This document shows positions 7,655 through 17,234 of a stretch of DNA of 40,968 nt, piece by piece; positions within the stretch are counted from its first letter, which is position 1; each line of letters begins with the position of its first letter. The translations under genes were made by a program, and so were the position numbers. Where the stretch lies: positions 1 to 40,968 of the forward strand of contig CADBGD010000003.1 of assembly GCA_902794115.1 (NCBI GenBank), given 5' to 3'. This DNA comes from Oscillospiraceae bacterium (GTDB lineage: Bacteria; Bacillota; Clostridia; Saccharofermentanales; Saccharofermentanaceae). The notes under the pieces were generated by a model. That model had not been told where the DNA came from. It did no database searches and worked only from the letters and a program-made list of their open reading frames with translations.

Positions 7655-8982
7655 TTCCAGAGTGTCTCCATCTTTTCTTTATTGGCGCAGATCTCTTCCA
7701 GCGCCCGTTCGGCATAAGCCAGATACTTTTCTTTCTTCTTTCCTTTTACGCGATATCCCAAAGGAGCGATCAATCCGAAATTGGCATTCATCGGAACAAA
7801 ATTCTTGACTCCGGGATCAGACACATATCTGGCCATGGCACCGATCATGGTCCGGTCGGAAAACTCTACGGGACTTTCCTCTTCTTTTGCCAAAAGAGCG
7901 GCAAAATAACCGGCAAGATATCCGGATGCCGTTGACTCGATATATCCTTCCACTCCGGTGATCTGCCCTGCGAAAAACACTTTCGGGTCTTCCCGCATCT
8001 GATATGTGGGAGTTAAAAGTCTCGGTGACTCGATATATGTATTGCGGTGCATAACACCCATACGCGTAAATTCCGCATTCTGAAGACCCGGAATCATACT
8101 GAATACACGCTTCTGTTCCGGGAATTTCAGCCGGGTCTGAAATCCGACGATATTATAGATCGAAGCCATCCGGTCATCCTGACGAAGCTGGACACAGGCA
8201 TACGGCTCTTCACCCGTGCGCGGATCGATAAGGCCTACCGGCTTTAAAGGACCGAAACGCATGGTGTCATAGCCACGCTTGGCCATAGTTTCAATCGGCA
8301 TGCAGCCTTCGAAGACCGTTTCTTTATCAAAACCTTTTACATCCGCCAGCTCTGCAGAAACAAGAGCTTCGTAGAAGTTCCGGTATTCCTCTTCATTCAT
8401 GGGACAGTTCAGATAATCGTCGCCGCCTTTGCCGTAACGGGACATGGCAAAGCAAATAGAACGGTCAATACTGGATTCCATTACGATCGGCGCTGCCGCA
8501 TCAAAGAAATGCATGTCCTGATGACCGATCTTCTGCATGATATCCTCATACAGATCTCCGTCCGTTAAAGGACCGGTAGCCACAATTACGATTGCATCTT
8601 TCGGAATACTGTGGATCTCTTCATCCACCACTTCAATAAGCGGATTGGACTTGATCTTTTCTGTGATATAGCCGGAAAACTCTTCCCGGTCAACAGCCAG
8701 AGCGCCGCCTGCCGGCACCTGTGCTTTATCTGCCGATTCCATAATGAGAGAACCCAGAATACGCAGTTCCTCTTTCAGAAGGCCCACACCGTTTTCCAGC
8801 TGATTGGAACGGAGAGAATTACTGCAGACCAGTTCCGCAAACTGGTCACTGTGATGTGCGGGACTCTTTCTGACCTTTTTCATTTCATAAAGACGCACAC
8901 GCACACCAAGGCGTGCCGCCTGATATGCCGCTTCCGATCCGGCCAATCCTGCGCCGATGATCACGATTTGCGGCCCGGTCAT
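7651..8982 (-). CDS. trmFO: Methylenetetrahydrofolate--tRNA-(uracil-5-)-methyltransferase TrmFO
   Basis: TrmFO makes ribothymidine at position 54 of tRNAs in many Firmicutes, using methylenetetrahydrofolate and FAD. The protein opens with the FAD-binding Rossmann motif VIIGAGLAGSEAA, followed by the family signatures CSNSLRSN and, near the end, GVEGYIESTASGYLAG. The length of 443 residues matches the family (about 435-450). I place the start at the ATG at 8982, with GAAGAG eight bases upstream; a GTG at 8991 that overlaps the topA stop would add three residues and has its purine-rich stretch too close. It follows topA and precedes the YesL-like gene with a four-base overlap, the common topA-trmFO order in Firmicutes. 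All expected motifs are intact. Confidence 0.97.
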   Translation of the reverse strand: MTGPQIVIIGAGLAGSEAAYQAARLGVRVRLYEMKKVRKSPAHHSDQFAELVCSNSLRSNQLENGVGLLKEELRILGSLIMESADKAQVPAGGALAVDREEFSGYITEKIKSNPLIEVVDEEIHSIPKDAIVIVATGPLTDGDLYEDIMQKIGHQDMHFFDAAAPIVMESSIDRSICFAMSRYGKGGDDYLNCPMNEEEYRNFYEALVSAELADVKGFDKETVFEGCMPIETMAKRGYDTMRFGPLKPVGLIDPRTGEEPYACVQLRQDDRMASIYNIVGFQTRLKFPEQKRVFSMIPGLQNAEFTRMGVMHRNTYIESPRLLTPTYQMREDPKVFFAGQITGVEGYIESTASGYLAGYFAALLAKEEESPVEFSDRTMIGAMARYVSDPGVKNFVPMNANFGLIAPLGYRVKGKKKEKYLAYAERALEEICANKEKMETLWK

Positions 8983-8987
8983 GTCAC

Positions 8988-11198
8988 TCACTCTTCTTTC
9001 TTACTCTCTTTCGTAGATTTCCGGCGGGTCGTTTTCTTTTCCGCCGTGCCTTCTGCTTCTGCTTCGTCTGCTTTCGCACTCTTCTTCGTTGTGTTCTTCG
9101 GGCATTCCGGATTTGCACACTTCGGATAAGCACGTCCGCGGAAACGCTTCCAGATCATATAACTGCCGCAGGTGTCGCATTTCTGGCCTTCTACCGGCAG
9201 ATACCAGCTGATGAATTCACAGTTCGGATCTGTTCCCTTCTTATCACATGTATAGAATACACGGCCCTTATACTTGTTGGAGCGGTGGGATACCAGACCG
9301 GATCCGCAAAGCGGACAGGAACCTTTGACTGTAATCTCGATATTTCTCGTATATTTGCACTCCGGGAAATTCGAGCAGGCAATAAACTGACCGAAACGTC
9401 CTTCCTTGACCACCAGATCTGCGCCGCAATCCGGGCATGTCTCACCGGTCTTCTTTTCTTCCATCTTCACTTTCGATACAGAAGATCCGGCCTTCAAGAT
9501 CAATTCGTGGAAAGACGGGTAGAAATCGGAAAGAACTTTGACCCAGTCCTTGTTGCCCACTTCGATTTCATCAAGCTTGGATTCCATATCAGCGGTAAAG
9601 GACACATCCACGATTTCCGCAAAGTTATCGGACAGCAGAGCAGTAACTACCTTACCCAGTTCCGTCGGGTGAATGACCTTTCCTTCCTTATCGATATAGT
9701 TTCTTTCCAGAATCGTGGAAATCGTCGGAGCATAGGTCGAAGGACGGCCGATTCCCTTTTCTTCCAGTGTCTTGATCAGAGTTGCTTCAGTATAACGTGC
9801 CGGAGGCATGGTAAATTTCTGTTCCGGCTTCAGGTCCAGAAGTTTCAGGCTCTGTCCGTCAGACAGTTCCGGAAGTTTGGACTTCACGTTCTTATCTTCC
9901 TCCGGGTTATCCTCGGTAATATCTGCATATGCCGCAAGGAAACCCTGGAACTTCACTGTCTCACCCTGAGTACGGAAAATCGAATTCTCGCAGCGTACAT
10001 CCAGCGAAACTGTATCTACTTCGGCAGAAGCCATCTGGGAAGAAAGGAAACGGTCCCAGATCAGTTTATAAAGACGATACTGGTCATTGGAAAGAGAACT
10101 TTTAATGGTTTCCGGATCCAGTTCAAAGTGAGCCGGGCGGATCGCCTCGTGGGCGTCCTGCGCGGAGTTTTTATTGGAATACTTTCTCGGCGACTTCGGC
10201 AGATACTTATCTCCATACTTACTGATGATCAGTTCTCTGGCGGCTTCCATCGCCTCTGTGCTGACACGGACGGAGTCAGTACGGATATAAGAAACCAGAG
10301 CGACCTGGCCCTGTCCGCTGATCTCCACACCTTCATAGAGCTGCTGGGCGACACTCATGGTCTTTCTGGAAGTAAAGCCGATACGGCGGGATGCTTCCTG
10401 CTGCAGTGTACTGGTAGTAAAAGGAGCAAACGGCTGACGCAGTTTTCTTCCCTTTTTCACCGTATCCACAAAATAAGGTTTGCCGGAAAGCTCGGAAAGC
10501 AATGCATCTGTCTGCTCTTTATTGGCAAGTTTCACTTTTTCGATCTTCCCGTTCTTTTTCTGGCCGTGATAACGGGCACGGAACGGGAAACGATTGGCTT
10601 CCGGAGTCAGTTCCACATTTACGTTCCAGTACTCCTCCGGAACAAAGGCATCGATCTCTTTTTCACGATCCACCACAAGCTTTGTCGCAACGGACTGTAC
10701 ACGTCCTGCAGAAAGGCCTTTTCTCACCTTGCTCCACAAAAGCGGACTCAGTTCATATCCGACCAGACGGTCCAGGATACGTCTTGCCTGCTGGGCATTG
10801 ACCAGATCGATATCGATCTTCCTCGGGGAAAGGATAGCGTTTTGAATCGCTTTTTCGGTGATCTCGTTAAAAGAGATACGGCAATCTTCATTCAGATCTA
10901 TATTGAGGACTTTGGCAATGTGCCAAGCAATGGCTTCTCCTTCGCGGTCAGGGTCCGTTGCGATATAGACACGATCGGAAGAACCGGCCAGTTCCTTCAA
11001 TTCACGGATCACTTTCTCTTTGCCGCGCATATTGATATAAGTCGGTTTGAAATCATGCTTCACATCCACACCCATCGTCGAAGAGGGCAGATCGCGGATA
11101 TGACCTACTGAAGCCGTGATCTTATACTCTTTTCCCAGGTATCGTCCGATGGTCTTGGCCTTGGCCGGGGACTCTACTATCACCAAATTCTTACTCAT
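8988..11198 (-). CDS. topA: DNA topoisomerase I
   Basis: Type IA topoisomerase that relaxes negative supercoils. The 736-residue protein begins with the Toprim domain (LVIVESPAKAKTIGRYLG; TDPDREGEA at 81-89), has the catalytic tyrosine at about 304 in SYIRTDSVRVS, and ends with three four-cysteine zinc fingers (CPDC...CSNFPEC, CPLCG...C, CDTCG...CANPEC) and a Lys/Glu-rich tail of about 35 residues. The length suits the Firmicute family with three fingers. The ATG at 11198 has AGGGAG nine bases upstream. It lies 53 bases after dprA, and a strong promoter overlaps the end of dprA, so it can be transcribed independently of yifB-dprA. The last codons reach the start region of trmFO. Confidence 0.98.
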   Translation of the reverse strand: MSKNLVIVESPAKAKTIGRYLGKEYKITASVGHIRDLPSSTMGVDVKHDFKPTYINMRGKEKVIRELKELAGSSDRVYIATDPDREGEAIAWHIAKVLNIDLNEDCRISFNEITEKAIQNAILSPRKIDIDLVNAQQARRILDRLVGYELSPLLWSKVRKGLSAGRVQSVATKLVVDREKEIDAFVPEEYWNVNVELTPEANRFPFRARYHGQKKNGKIEKVKLANKEQTDALLSELSGKPYFVDTVKKGRKLRQPFAPFTTSTLQQEASRRIGFTSRKTMSVAQQLYEGVEISGQGQVALVSYIRTDSVRVSTEAMEAARELIISKYGDKYLPKSPRKYSNKNSAQDAHEAIRPAHFELDPETIKSSLSNDQYRLYKLIWDRFLSSQMASAEVDTVSLDVRCENSIFRTQGETVKFQGFLAAYADITEDNPEEDKNVKSKLPELSDGQSLKLLDLKPEQKFTMPPARYTEATLIKTLEEKGIGRPSTYAPTISTILERNYIDKEGKVIHPTELGKVVTALLSDNFAEIVDVSFTADMESKLDEIEVGNKDWVKVLSDFYPSFHELILKAGSSVSKVKMEEKKTGETCPDCGADLVVKEGRFGQFIACSNFPECKYTRNIEITVKGSCPLCGSGLVSHRSNKYKGRVFYTCDKKGTDPNCEFISWYLPVEGQKCDTCGSYMIWKRFRGRAYPKCANPECPKNTTKKSAKADEAEAEGTAEKKTTRRKSTKESKKEE

Positions 11199-11240
11199 TG
11201 CGTGCTACTCCCTAGAAAGTGATTCGTCTAACAGTATTTA

Positions 11241-11269
11241 TATATAATTCATTAAAGGCGAATTGTCAA
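11241..11269 (-). promoter_or_regulatory. Strong sigma-A promoter for topA inside the 3' end of dprA
   Basis: TTGACA, 17 bases, TATATA on the minus strand. The -35 is a perfect match. The -10 lies 43 bases before the topA ATG; the -35 overlaps the last codons of dprA. Confidence 0.75.
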
Positions 11270-12421
11270 AACATATTTCTGACGATCTTTCTGGATTTTC
11301 CCTTCCAATTCCATCTTTCCCAGTACTTTTGCCACATGTGAATACGGAAGTCCCAGTTCCTTTACGATATCATCCGTAGACACCGCCATACTGCCGATCA
11401 TCTCCAGTATCAGCTTCCGGATCTCGTTTTCCGTGACATTTTCCGGTTCCTGCATAATCTTCTTTCTCAGCTTATTCTGCTCATATTCTTCTTTGATTTC
11501 CGAAAGTTCCCGGAAAAAGGCCACATTGGCAAGATAAGCCAGAATATCGCCGGGCTCGGTTGCGATCTGGGCACCGTCTTTTAATAGGAGCAGGTTTCCT
11601 TCAGACGTCTCGGAATACACCGTGTTCGGAACGGCAAACACTTCCCGTGACTGGGCAGCGGCAAAACTGGCCGTATGTAACGTGCCGCTGTTCTTTCCGG
11701 CTTCCGTGATCAGGACACAATCGGAAAGTGCGGACAGTATCCTGTTTCTGGCCGGAAAATACTGGCGCGTGATAGGCTGGCACGGCGCCAGTTCCGAAAG
11801 AAGAAGACCCTCCCGGCTGATTCTTTCGAAAAGCTCCTTATGCTCAGCGGGATAGACCTGGTCAAGTCCGCAAGGCATAACGGCAATGGTCTTCCCTCCA
11901 CATTCCAGGCAGGACAGATGAGCAGTACCATCGACTCCACGTGCCAGGCCGCTGATGATCACGACATCGTGCAGTGCCAGATTTCTGGAAAACTCCCGCG
12001 TCACTCTTCTTCCGTAATAGGAGGGTCTTCTGGTTCCGACGATCGCCACACGGGAACGGCTTTCGTCTAAAAGGGACAGATCACCCTTGTAGTAAAGGAT
12101 CAGTGGCATATTCGGAAGATGCCGTAAATAAGTGGGATAGACCGGATCAAAGAAGTCAAACGAGCCGATACCGGATGATTCGGCCAGACCAACATATTCC
12201 GGAAATTCTTTAAATACTTTACTCTCCTGAAGTTTTTTCCAGTTCTCTTTCTGTTTTAGAGAAAAGTCTTTTTCTTCTATGATTTCAGATCTGGCTTGAT
12301 AGAGTTCTTCCAGTGAATGGCAGTCTTTTCTTCCCATCTGAAGGCGGATCTGGGAAGCATTCATAACTTTCCCTGCCATCAGTAGTGAGCAGAACAGGTC
12401 CGCTTCCAGTTTCTCACGCAT
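11252..12421 (-). CDS. dprA: DNA-processing protein DprA (Smf)
   Basis: DprA binds incoming single-stranded DNA during natural transformation and loads RecA. The 389-residue protein has a helical N-terminal region, the Rossmann-like DprA core (VAIVGTRRPSYYGRR, SGLARGVDGTAH, PCGLDQVYPAEH, FPARNRILSALSD, GTLHTASFAA) and a C-terminal winged-helix domain from about residue 325. I start it at the ATG at 12421, eight bases from a GGGGAGG site; the start overlaps the end of yifB by eight bases. A longer frame to 12493 lies within yifB and is not supported. It pairs with yifB/comM upstream, a frequent arrangement of competence-related genes. Other competence genes are not in the window. Confidence 0.96.
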   Translation of the reverse strand: MREKLEADLFCSLLMAGKVMNASQIRLQMGRKDCHSLEELYQARSEIIEEKDFSLKQKENWKKLQESKVFKEFPEYVGLAESSGIGSFDFFDPVYPTYLRHLPNMPLILYYKGDLSLLDESRSRVAIVGTRRPSYYGRRVTREFSRNLALHDVVIISGLARGVDGTAHLSCLECGGKTIAVMPCGLDQVYPAEHKELFERISREGLLLSELAPCQPITRQYFPARNRILSALSDCVLITEAGKNSGTLHTASFAAAQSREVFAVPNTVYSETSEGNLLLLKDGAQIATEPGDILAYLANVAFFRELSEIKEEYEQNKLRKKIMQEPENVTENEIRKLILEMIGSMAVSTDDIVKELGLPYSHVAKVLGKMELEGKIQKDRQKYVLTIRL

Positions 12422-13988
12422 GATCATTTCCTCCCCGTGATTCGCCCCACTTCGGCAGACGGAAAGACATCGCTTCCGTGATGTGGTCCTCATTTACGTC
12501 CCTTTTGCCGTCCAGATCCGCAATGGTCCTGGCAAGCCTGATCATTCGGTGAAGTCCCCGCACGGACATTTTCATCTGATGGGCCACCATCGCCGCGTAT
12601 TCCATTTCTTTTTTCCCGAAGCGGAAGATCTCACCAAGACCTCTTTCCCTGCACTCACCGTTTCTTTGGCGGGGGATACCGGCTTCGTCACAACGGCGGT
12701 ACTGGATCTCCCAAAGATCTCTTATCCTCTCCCTCCAGATCACGCTCTCTTTTCTATTCTCATCTTTCATGGTCGAAAGAAGAGATTCTTCTGTGATCCT
12801 ACCCAGAACACAGTAGATGTCCATCCGGTCCAAAAGGGCGCCGCTGATCCGTCCCTGGTAACTGGAGATCATAGATGCGGTGCAGGTGCATTCAGATGGC
12901 GATTCCAGATATTTCCCGCAGCGGCAGGGATTCATGGCAGAAACTAAAAGGAACCGGGCCGGAAACTCGTGATTCCCGTAACTTCTTGAGATCGTGATAC
13001 TTCCTGTTTCCAAAGGAACGCGTAAAAGATCCAGCACATGAGGTGAAAACTCCGGAAGTTCATCCAGAAACAAAATGCCGTGCAGGGCGCGGGAGACTTC
13101 TCCGGGCGTGGCGCTTCGTCCGCCGCCGACCATGGCCGGGCTGGTGCACGTGTGATGCACATACCGGAAGGGACGTGCCAGTGAGCGGAGAGTCTCGGGA
13201 GACAGAACCGTCAGCGCGCTTTCCACCCGAAGAAGATCGATCTTCTCTTCTTTTGACAGTGGCGGAAGAAGTCCCTGAAGGATCTGGGCGGAAAGCGACT
13301 TTCCGGTTCCGGGAGAGCCGACCATAAGGAGGTTATGAAAACCGGACGCAGAAAGCACCAGAGCCCGGGAAGCAGCGGGCTGTCCGCAAAGGCAGGAGAT
13401 GTCGACAGACGGTTCAGGAAGCGAATCATCAAAAGATACAGGTGCATTTTTATTAGAATATGGGCGATAACCGGAGACGATCTCCACTGCGCCGATCAGA
13501 TCGTCTACACCCAAAACGGAAACGCCCAGAAGTGCGGCTTCTTTCTGGTCGGAAGACGGAACCAGACAGAGCCCTTCCCTCTCCTTCGGAAGGGATAAAA
13601 GCCGGGAGATACTTCCGGGGACAGCTCTCACCTGTCCGGTCAGAGAGAGCTCGCCATAGATCGTGATCTCTTCGTAATTTGACCGGATCTGCCCGGTCGC
13701 CAGTAGGATCGCCATGGCAATGGCCAGATCAAAGGAGGATCCGGACTTGGGAAGATACGCCGGAGAAATATTGACAAGAAGCCTCTGATTGGGAAAGAGG
13801 AACCCGCACGAACGGATACTGGCACGGACCCGTTCCTTGGCTTCACGGATGGAGGAATCGCCTAAGCCCACCACCTCGAAACTCGGCAATCCTTGGAATA
13901 TGGACGCTTCCACTTCCGCCACTTTGCCTTCCAGACCGGAAATATATAACGTTTTCACCTTTGCATTTCGGACCTTGACCTGTTCCAT
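12414..13988 (-). CDS. YifB/ComM family Mg-chelatase-like AAA+ ATPase
   Basis: A 524-residue member of the YifB family; the Gram-negative homologue ComM is a helicase that helps branch migration during transformation. The N-terminal domain (VEASIFQGLPSFEVVGL, SIREAKERVRASI, NISPAYLPKSGSSFDLAIA) is a Lon-protease-like fold without protease activity. The AAA+ module has Walker A VGSPGTGKS and Walker B GILFLDELPEF. The C-terminal Mg-chelatase-like part contains QMKMSVRGLHRMIRLARTIADLDG. I start it at the ATG at 13988 with AGGTG just before it; a TTG at 14006 extends the frame by six codons. It is divergent from ychF and is the first gene of the yifB-dprA-topA-trmFO run. No clear promoter of its own was found by eye. 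Confidence 0.95.
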   Translation of the reverse strand: MEQVKVRNAKVKTLYISGLEGKVAEVEASIFQGLPSFEVVGLGDSSIREAKERVRASIRSCGFLFPNQRLLVNISPAYLPKSGSSFDLAIAMAILLATGQIRSNYEEITIYGELSLTGQVRAVPGSISRLLSLPKEREGLCLVPSSDQKEAALLGVSVLGVDDLIGAVEIVSGYRPYSNKNAPVSFDDSLPEPSVDISCLCGQPAASRALVLSASGFHNLLMVGSPGTGKSLSAQILQGLLPPLSKEEKIDLLRVESALTVLSPETLRSLARPFRYVHHTCTSPAMVGGGRSATPGEVSRALHGILFLDELPEFSPHVLDLLRVPLETGSITISRSYGNHEFPARFLLVSAMNPCRCGKYLESPSECTCTASMISSYQGRISGALLDRMDIYCVLGRITEESLLSTMKDENRKESVIWRERIRDLWEIQYRRCDEAGIPRQRNGECRERGLGEIFRFGKKEMEYAAMVAHQMKMSVRGLHRMIRLARTIADLDGKRDVNEDHITEAMSFRLPKWGESRGGNDHA

Positions 13989-14065
13989 ATCGCACCTGCT
14001 TTCCAAGGATTTGGCACATTCTACTCTTTTCCGCCGCGACTATCTCGTGTTTTTTTCGACAAAAG

Positions 14066-14093
14066 ACGACAAAATCGCGAATTGTGCTATAAT
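14066..14093 (+). promoter_or_regulatory. Promoter of ychF with extended -10
   Basis: ACGACA, 16 bases, TATAAT, the -10 preceded by TGC (extended -10). It lies about 57 bases before the ATG. The -35 overlaps the second copy of a CGACAAAA repeat. Confidence 0.75.
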
Positions 14094-14150
14094 ATTGGCT
14101 TGTTAGTTAAATTATTCGGGAAATGAAATAGAAGAATCGAGGTATTCTAC

Positions 14151-15242
14151 ATGAAACTGGGCATCGTTGGTCTGCCGAACGTCGGCAAAAGCACTCTTTT
14201 TAACGCCATTACCAAGGCAGGCGCGGAATCCGCGAACTACCCTTTTTGCACGATCGAGCCGAATGTCGGCGTTGTTTCCGTACCGGACAGCCGTCTGGAC
14301 AAGCTTGCGGAAATGTATAACCCGGAAAAATATACACCGGCTGTGATCGAATTCGTGGATATTGCCGGTCTGGTAAGAGGTGCCAGCAAGGGTGAAGGTC
14401 TGGGAAACAAGTTCCTTGCCAACATCCGTGAAGTAGATGCGATCGTACATGTTGTCCGCTGTTTTGATGATACCAACGTCGTACATGTAGATGGCGGCGC
14501 CAATCCGAAGCGGGATATCGAGACCATCGAACTGGAGCTGATCCTTTCGGATATGGAATATATGGACCGTCGTCTGGACAAGGTCAGAAAGATGATGAAG
14601 GGCGGCGATAAGAAGTTCCAGGCAGAGCTGGACTGCTACGAAAAGATCGCCGCACAGCTGGAGCAGGAAAAGCCGGCCCGTTCCCTCACCTTCGACGAGG
14701 AAGAGATGGAATTCGTAAAAGACCTGGCGCTCCTTTCTTTAAAGCCGGTCCTCTTTGTTGCCAACATTGCGGAAAGTGATATTTCCAACCCGGATATCGA
14801 ATATGTAAAAACCGTGCAGGACATCGCAGCCGCTTCCGGTGAAGGATGTGTCGTGATCTCGGCCAAGATCGAAGAAGAGATCGCTATGCTGGATCCGGAA
14901 GAAAAAGCCATGTTCCTTGAAGAGCTGGGTCTTTCCCAGTCCGGTCTGGATAAGATGATCCAGGCAAGCTACAAGCTTCTGGGCCTGATCTCCTACCTCA
15001 CAGCCGGCCCGCAGGAAGTCCGTGCCTGGACCATTAAGAACGGAACCAAAGCTCCGCAGGCGGCAGGTAAGATCCACTCGGATTTCGAGCGTGGATTCAT
15101 CCGTGCGGAAGTGGTGGCTTTTGATGACCTGATGGCATGCGGAACCTATGCCGCCGCGAAAGAAAAGGGTCTGGTAAGATCCGAAGGAAAAGAATATGTC
15201 ATGAAAGACGGCGACGTGGTACTCTTCCGCTTCAACGTCTGA
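14151..15242 (+). CDS. ychF: Redox-regulated ATPase YchF (OLA1/Obg family)
   Basis: A conserved Obg-family P-loop protein that prefers ATP to GTP and binds ribosomes; exact role unsettled, linked to stress and translation. The 363-residue protein has G1 GLPNVGKST (7-15), the switch region [19 protein letters not shown], and NIAE in place of NKxD, as expected for the ATP-specific members. A coiled-coil insert follows, and a C-terminal TGS domain (about 280-363) with [11 protein letters not shown]. Its own promoter with an extended -10 lies upstream, and GAGGT lies eight bases before the ATG. It is a single-gene transcript ended by a strong hairpin 22 bases after its stop. It is one of only two genes on the plus strand. 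Confidence 0.98.
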   Translation: MKLGIVGLPNVGKSTLFNAITKAGAESANYPFCTIEPNVGVVSVPDSRLDKLAEMYNPEKYTPAVIEFVDIAGLVRGASKGEGLGNKFLANIREVDAIVHVVRCFDDTNVVHVDGGANPKRDIETIELELILSDMEYMDRRLDKVRKMMKGGDKKFQAELDCYEKIAAQLEQEKPARSLTFDEEEMEFVKDLALLSLKPVLFVANIAESDISNPDIEYVKTVQDIAAASGEGCVVISAKIEEEIAMLDPEEKAMFLEELGLSQSGLDKMIQASYKLLGLISYLTAGPQEVRAWTIKNGTKAPQAAGKIHSDFERGFIRAEVVAFDDLMACGTYAAAKEKGLVRSEGKEYVMKDGDVVLFRFNV

Positions 15243-15264
15243 TCTTTCTACATCAAACGGATTC

Positions 15265-15295
15265 AAAAAAGGACTGCCATCAGGCAGTCCTTTTT
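15265..15295. terminator. Bidirectional rho-independent terminator between ychF and the ABC exporter
   Basis: Perfect 8-bp stem GGACTGCC/GGCAGTCC with loop ATCA, an A-run on the left and a T-run on the right. It serves ychF on plus and the polA-coaE-ABC operon on minus. Confidence 0.93.
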
Positions 15296-15320
15296 CCTTC
15301 CATTCAGATATGTTTCCGGA

Positions 15321-17222
15321 TCAATATACATCACTTTGGACCATACTCTTTCCTTCCCATTCCGGATCACCTTTTTTCTCCATTCCCTGCATATCCAGTA
15401 CCTGCCGGAACTGGGTCTCATACAGATCCCGGTATATGCCGTTTTTGTCCAAAAGCTCCTGATGGGTACCCATCTCGGCCACATGTCCGTCGGCGATCAC
15501 CACGATCTTTTCGGCTTTCATGATCGTAGAAAGACGATGGGCAATAACTATTGATGTTCTGTTCTGCATAAGAACTTCCAGCGCCTCGGAGATCGCATTT
15601 TCCGAAATTGAATCCAGTGCGCTGGTGGCCTCATCCAAAATCAGGATCTTCGGATCTTTTAAGATGACCCGGGCAATGCTGATACGCTGTTTCTCACCGC
15701 CGGAAAGCTTCAGTCCCCGGTTTCCGACCATGGTGTCATACCCTTCCGGCTGCTTGACTATGAAATCGTGAATGCTCGCGATTTTACATGCCTTCTCGAT
15801 TTCTTCCTGGGTGGCATCTTCTTTGGCATAAAGAAGATTTTCCCGGATCGTCCCGTTAAACAGATAAGTATCCTGCGTCACCACGCCGATCTGCTGGCGA
15901 AGATAGGTCAGATCCATATTCCGGACGTCTTCGCCGGCGATCTTCACGCTTCCCTCTTCCACGTCATAAAGACGCGGAATGAAATTCACCACAGTGGATT
16001 TGCCGGAGCCGGACGGACCGACAATGGCATACATTCTTCCTCCGGGGACCGTAAAGGACACATCCTTAAGAAGTTCTTTTTCCGGCGTATAGGAAAACTT
16101 CACATGGTCGAAAACAATATCCTGATTGGCCACGTCCGGCTTTGCCCCGTTTTCCGGAGAAACCAGCGGATTGGCACGGTCGAAATAATCGAAGATACGG
16201 GTAAAGAGCGCCAAGGACCTGGTAAAATCCACTCCAAGGTTCATGAGGGACTCCACCGGACGGTAAAGCCGGTTGATCAGAGCAACGGTCGCGGTAACCA
16301 CACCGACAGTCAGTGTGGGGTCGTACTTTTTAATAATGCAGATACCGCCGGCAAAATAAATAAGAAGCGGGCCCACCTGGGTGAACATACCCATCATGAC
16401 GCGGAACCATTTACCGCTGCGCTGCTCTTTCAAAGACAGTTTGGTGACCTGTTCATTCACGCGGACAAAGTTATCATATTCCTTCTCTTCCCGGGTAAAC
16501 AATTTCACCAGCATCGAGCCCGACACGGACAAGGTCTCGTTAATGACCTGATTGAGCTCATCGTTCTTTTCCTGCGTCTTGGTAAGAAGTTTATACCGGT
16601 TATGTCCGACATTTCTCGTCGGCAGGATCAGAAGCGGAATGATCAGGATACCCACCAGCGCCAGAGGTATGCTCATGGTAAAAAGAGCCACCAGTGTCGT
16701 TATGACGGTGGCAAAATTATTCACGCAGCTGGAAAGAGTATTGGAAATGACCGAGCTGACACCGGATATATCCGTATTCATACGGGTAATGATGTCGCCC
16801 TGTTTTTCTGTGGTAAAAAAACTGTGGGGCATCCACTGTAGCTTTTTATACATCTCGTTTTTCATATCGAAGATGATACGCTGGGAGATCCAGGCATTGA
16901 TATAGCTTTCCACCACACTGATGACCTGAGAGGCGGTCAGAGCGGCAAATGCCAGAAGCAAAAGCTTGATCAGAAGTCCCATATCGTCGCCGAGAAGAGC
17001 TTTATCCACGATCTTTCCGGTAATGATCGAAGGAAACAGTCCCACTACAGCAGAAAGGAGGATCGAAATGATTACGAAAGCGAACTGAAGCCTGTAGGGC
17101 TTCATATAAGAGGTGATCCGGCGAAGGAGTTTCTTATCCACCTTCGGCTTGTTCTTTTTCTCTTCCTCTGTCAGAAAACCACGTGGGCCAAATCGCATCG
17201 GGCCCGGACCACCCATCGCCAT
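15321..17222 (-). CDS. ABC exporter with fused membrane and ATPase domains (MsbA/LmrA-like)
   Basis: A 633-residue half-transporter: six membrane helices from about residue 45 to 330 and an ATPase domain (about 380-610) with Walker A GPSGSGKST, Q-loop GVVTQDTYLFNGT, signature LSGGEKQR, Walker B ILILDEATSALD and H-loop AHRLST. Such proteins form dimers that export lipids, drugs or peptides; the substrate cannot be told from sequence. Because it has a single copy and a Gly/Pro-rich N-terminus it is probably a homodimer, although no second half-transporter is adjacent to exclude a heterodimer elsewhere. The ATG at 17222 has GGGAGG seven bases upstream and follows the small membrane protein by 12 bases, so it belongs to the same operon. 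It ends 30 bases before the terminator. Confidence 0.95.
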   Translation of the reverse strand: MAMGGPGPMRFGPRGFLTEEEKKNKPKVDKKLLRRITSYMKPYRLQFAFVIISILLSAVVGLFPSIITGKIVDKALLGDDMGLLIKLLLLAFAALTASQVISVVESYINAWISQRIIFDMKNEMYKKLQWMPHSFFTTEKQGDIITRMNTDISGVSSVISNTLSSCVNNFATVITTLVALFTMSIPLALVGILIIPLLILPTRNVGHNRYKLLTKTQEKNDELNQVINETLSVSGSMLVKLFTREEKEYDNFVRVNEQVTKLSLKEQRSGKWFRVMMGMFTQVGPLLIYFAGGICIIKKYDPTLTVGVVTATVALINRLYRPVESLMNLGVDFTRSLALFTRIFDYFDRANPLVSPENGAKPDVANQDIVFDHVKFSYTPEKELLKDVSFTVPGGRMYAIVGPSGSGKSTVVNFIPRLYDVEEGSVKIAGEDVRNMDLTYLRQQIGVVTQDTYLFNGTIRENLLYAKEDATQEEIEKACKIASIHDFIVKQPEGYDTMVGNRGLKLSGGEKQRISIARVILKDPKILILDEATSALDSISENAISEALEVLMQNRTSIVIAHRLSTIMKAEKIVVIADGHVAEMGTHQELLDKNGIYRDLYETQFRQVLDMQGMEKKGDPEWEGKSMVQSDVY

Positions 17223-17234
17223 ATGGTTCCTCCC

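Noticed and set aside
9285-11111. 608-residue open frame on plus opposite topA
   Set aside because: It mirrors topA, is rich in Phe/Arg/Leu/Ile without domain motifs, and crosses all three zinc fingers; an antisense shadow.
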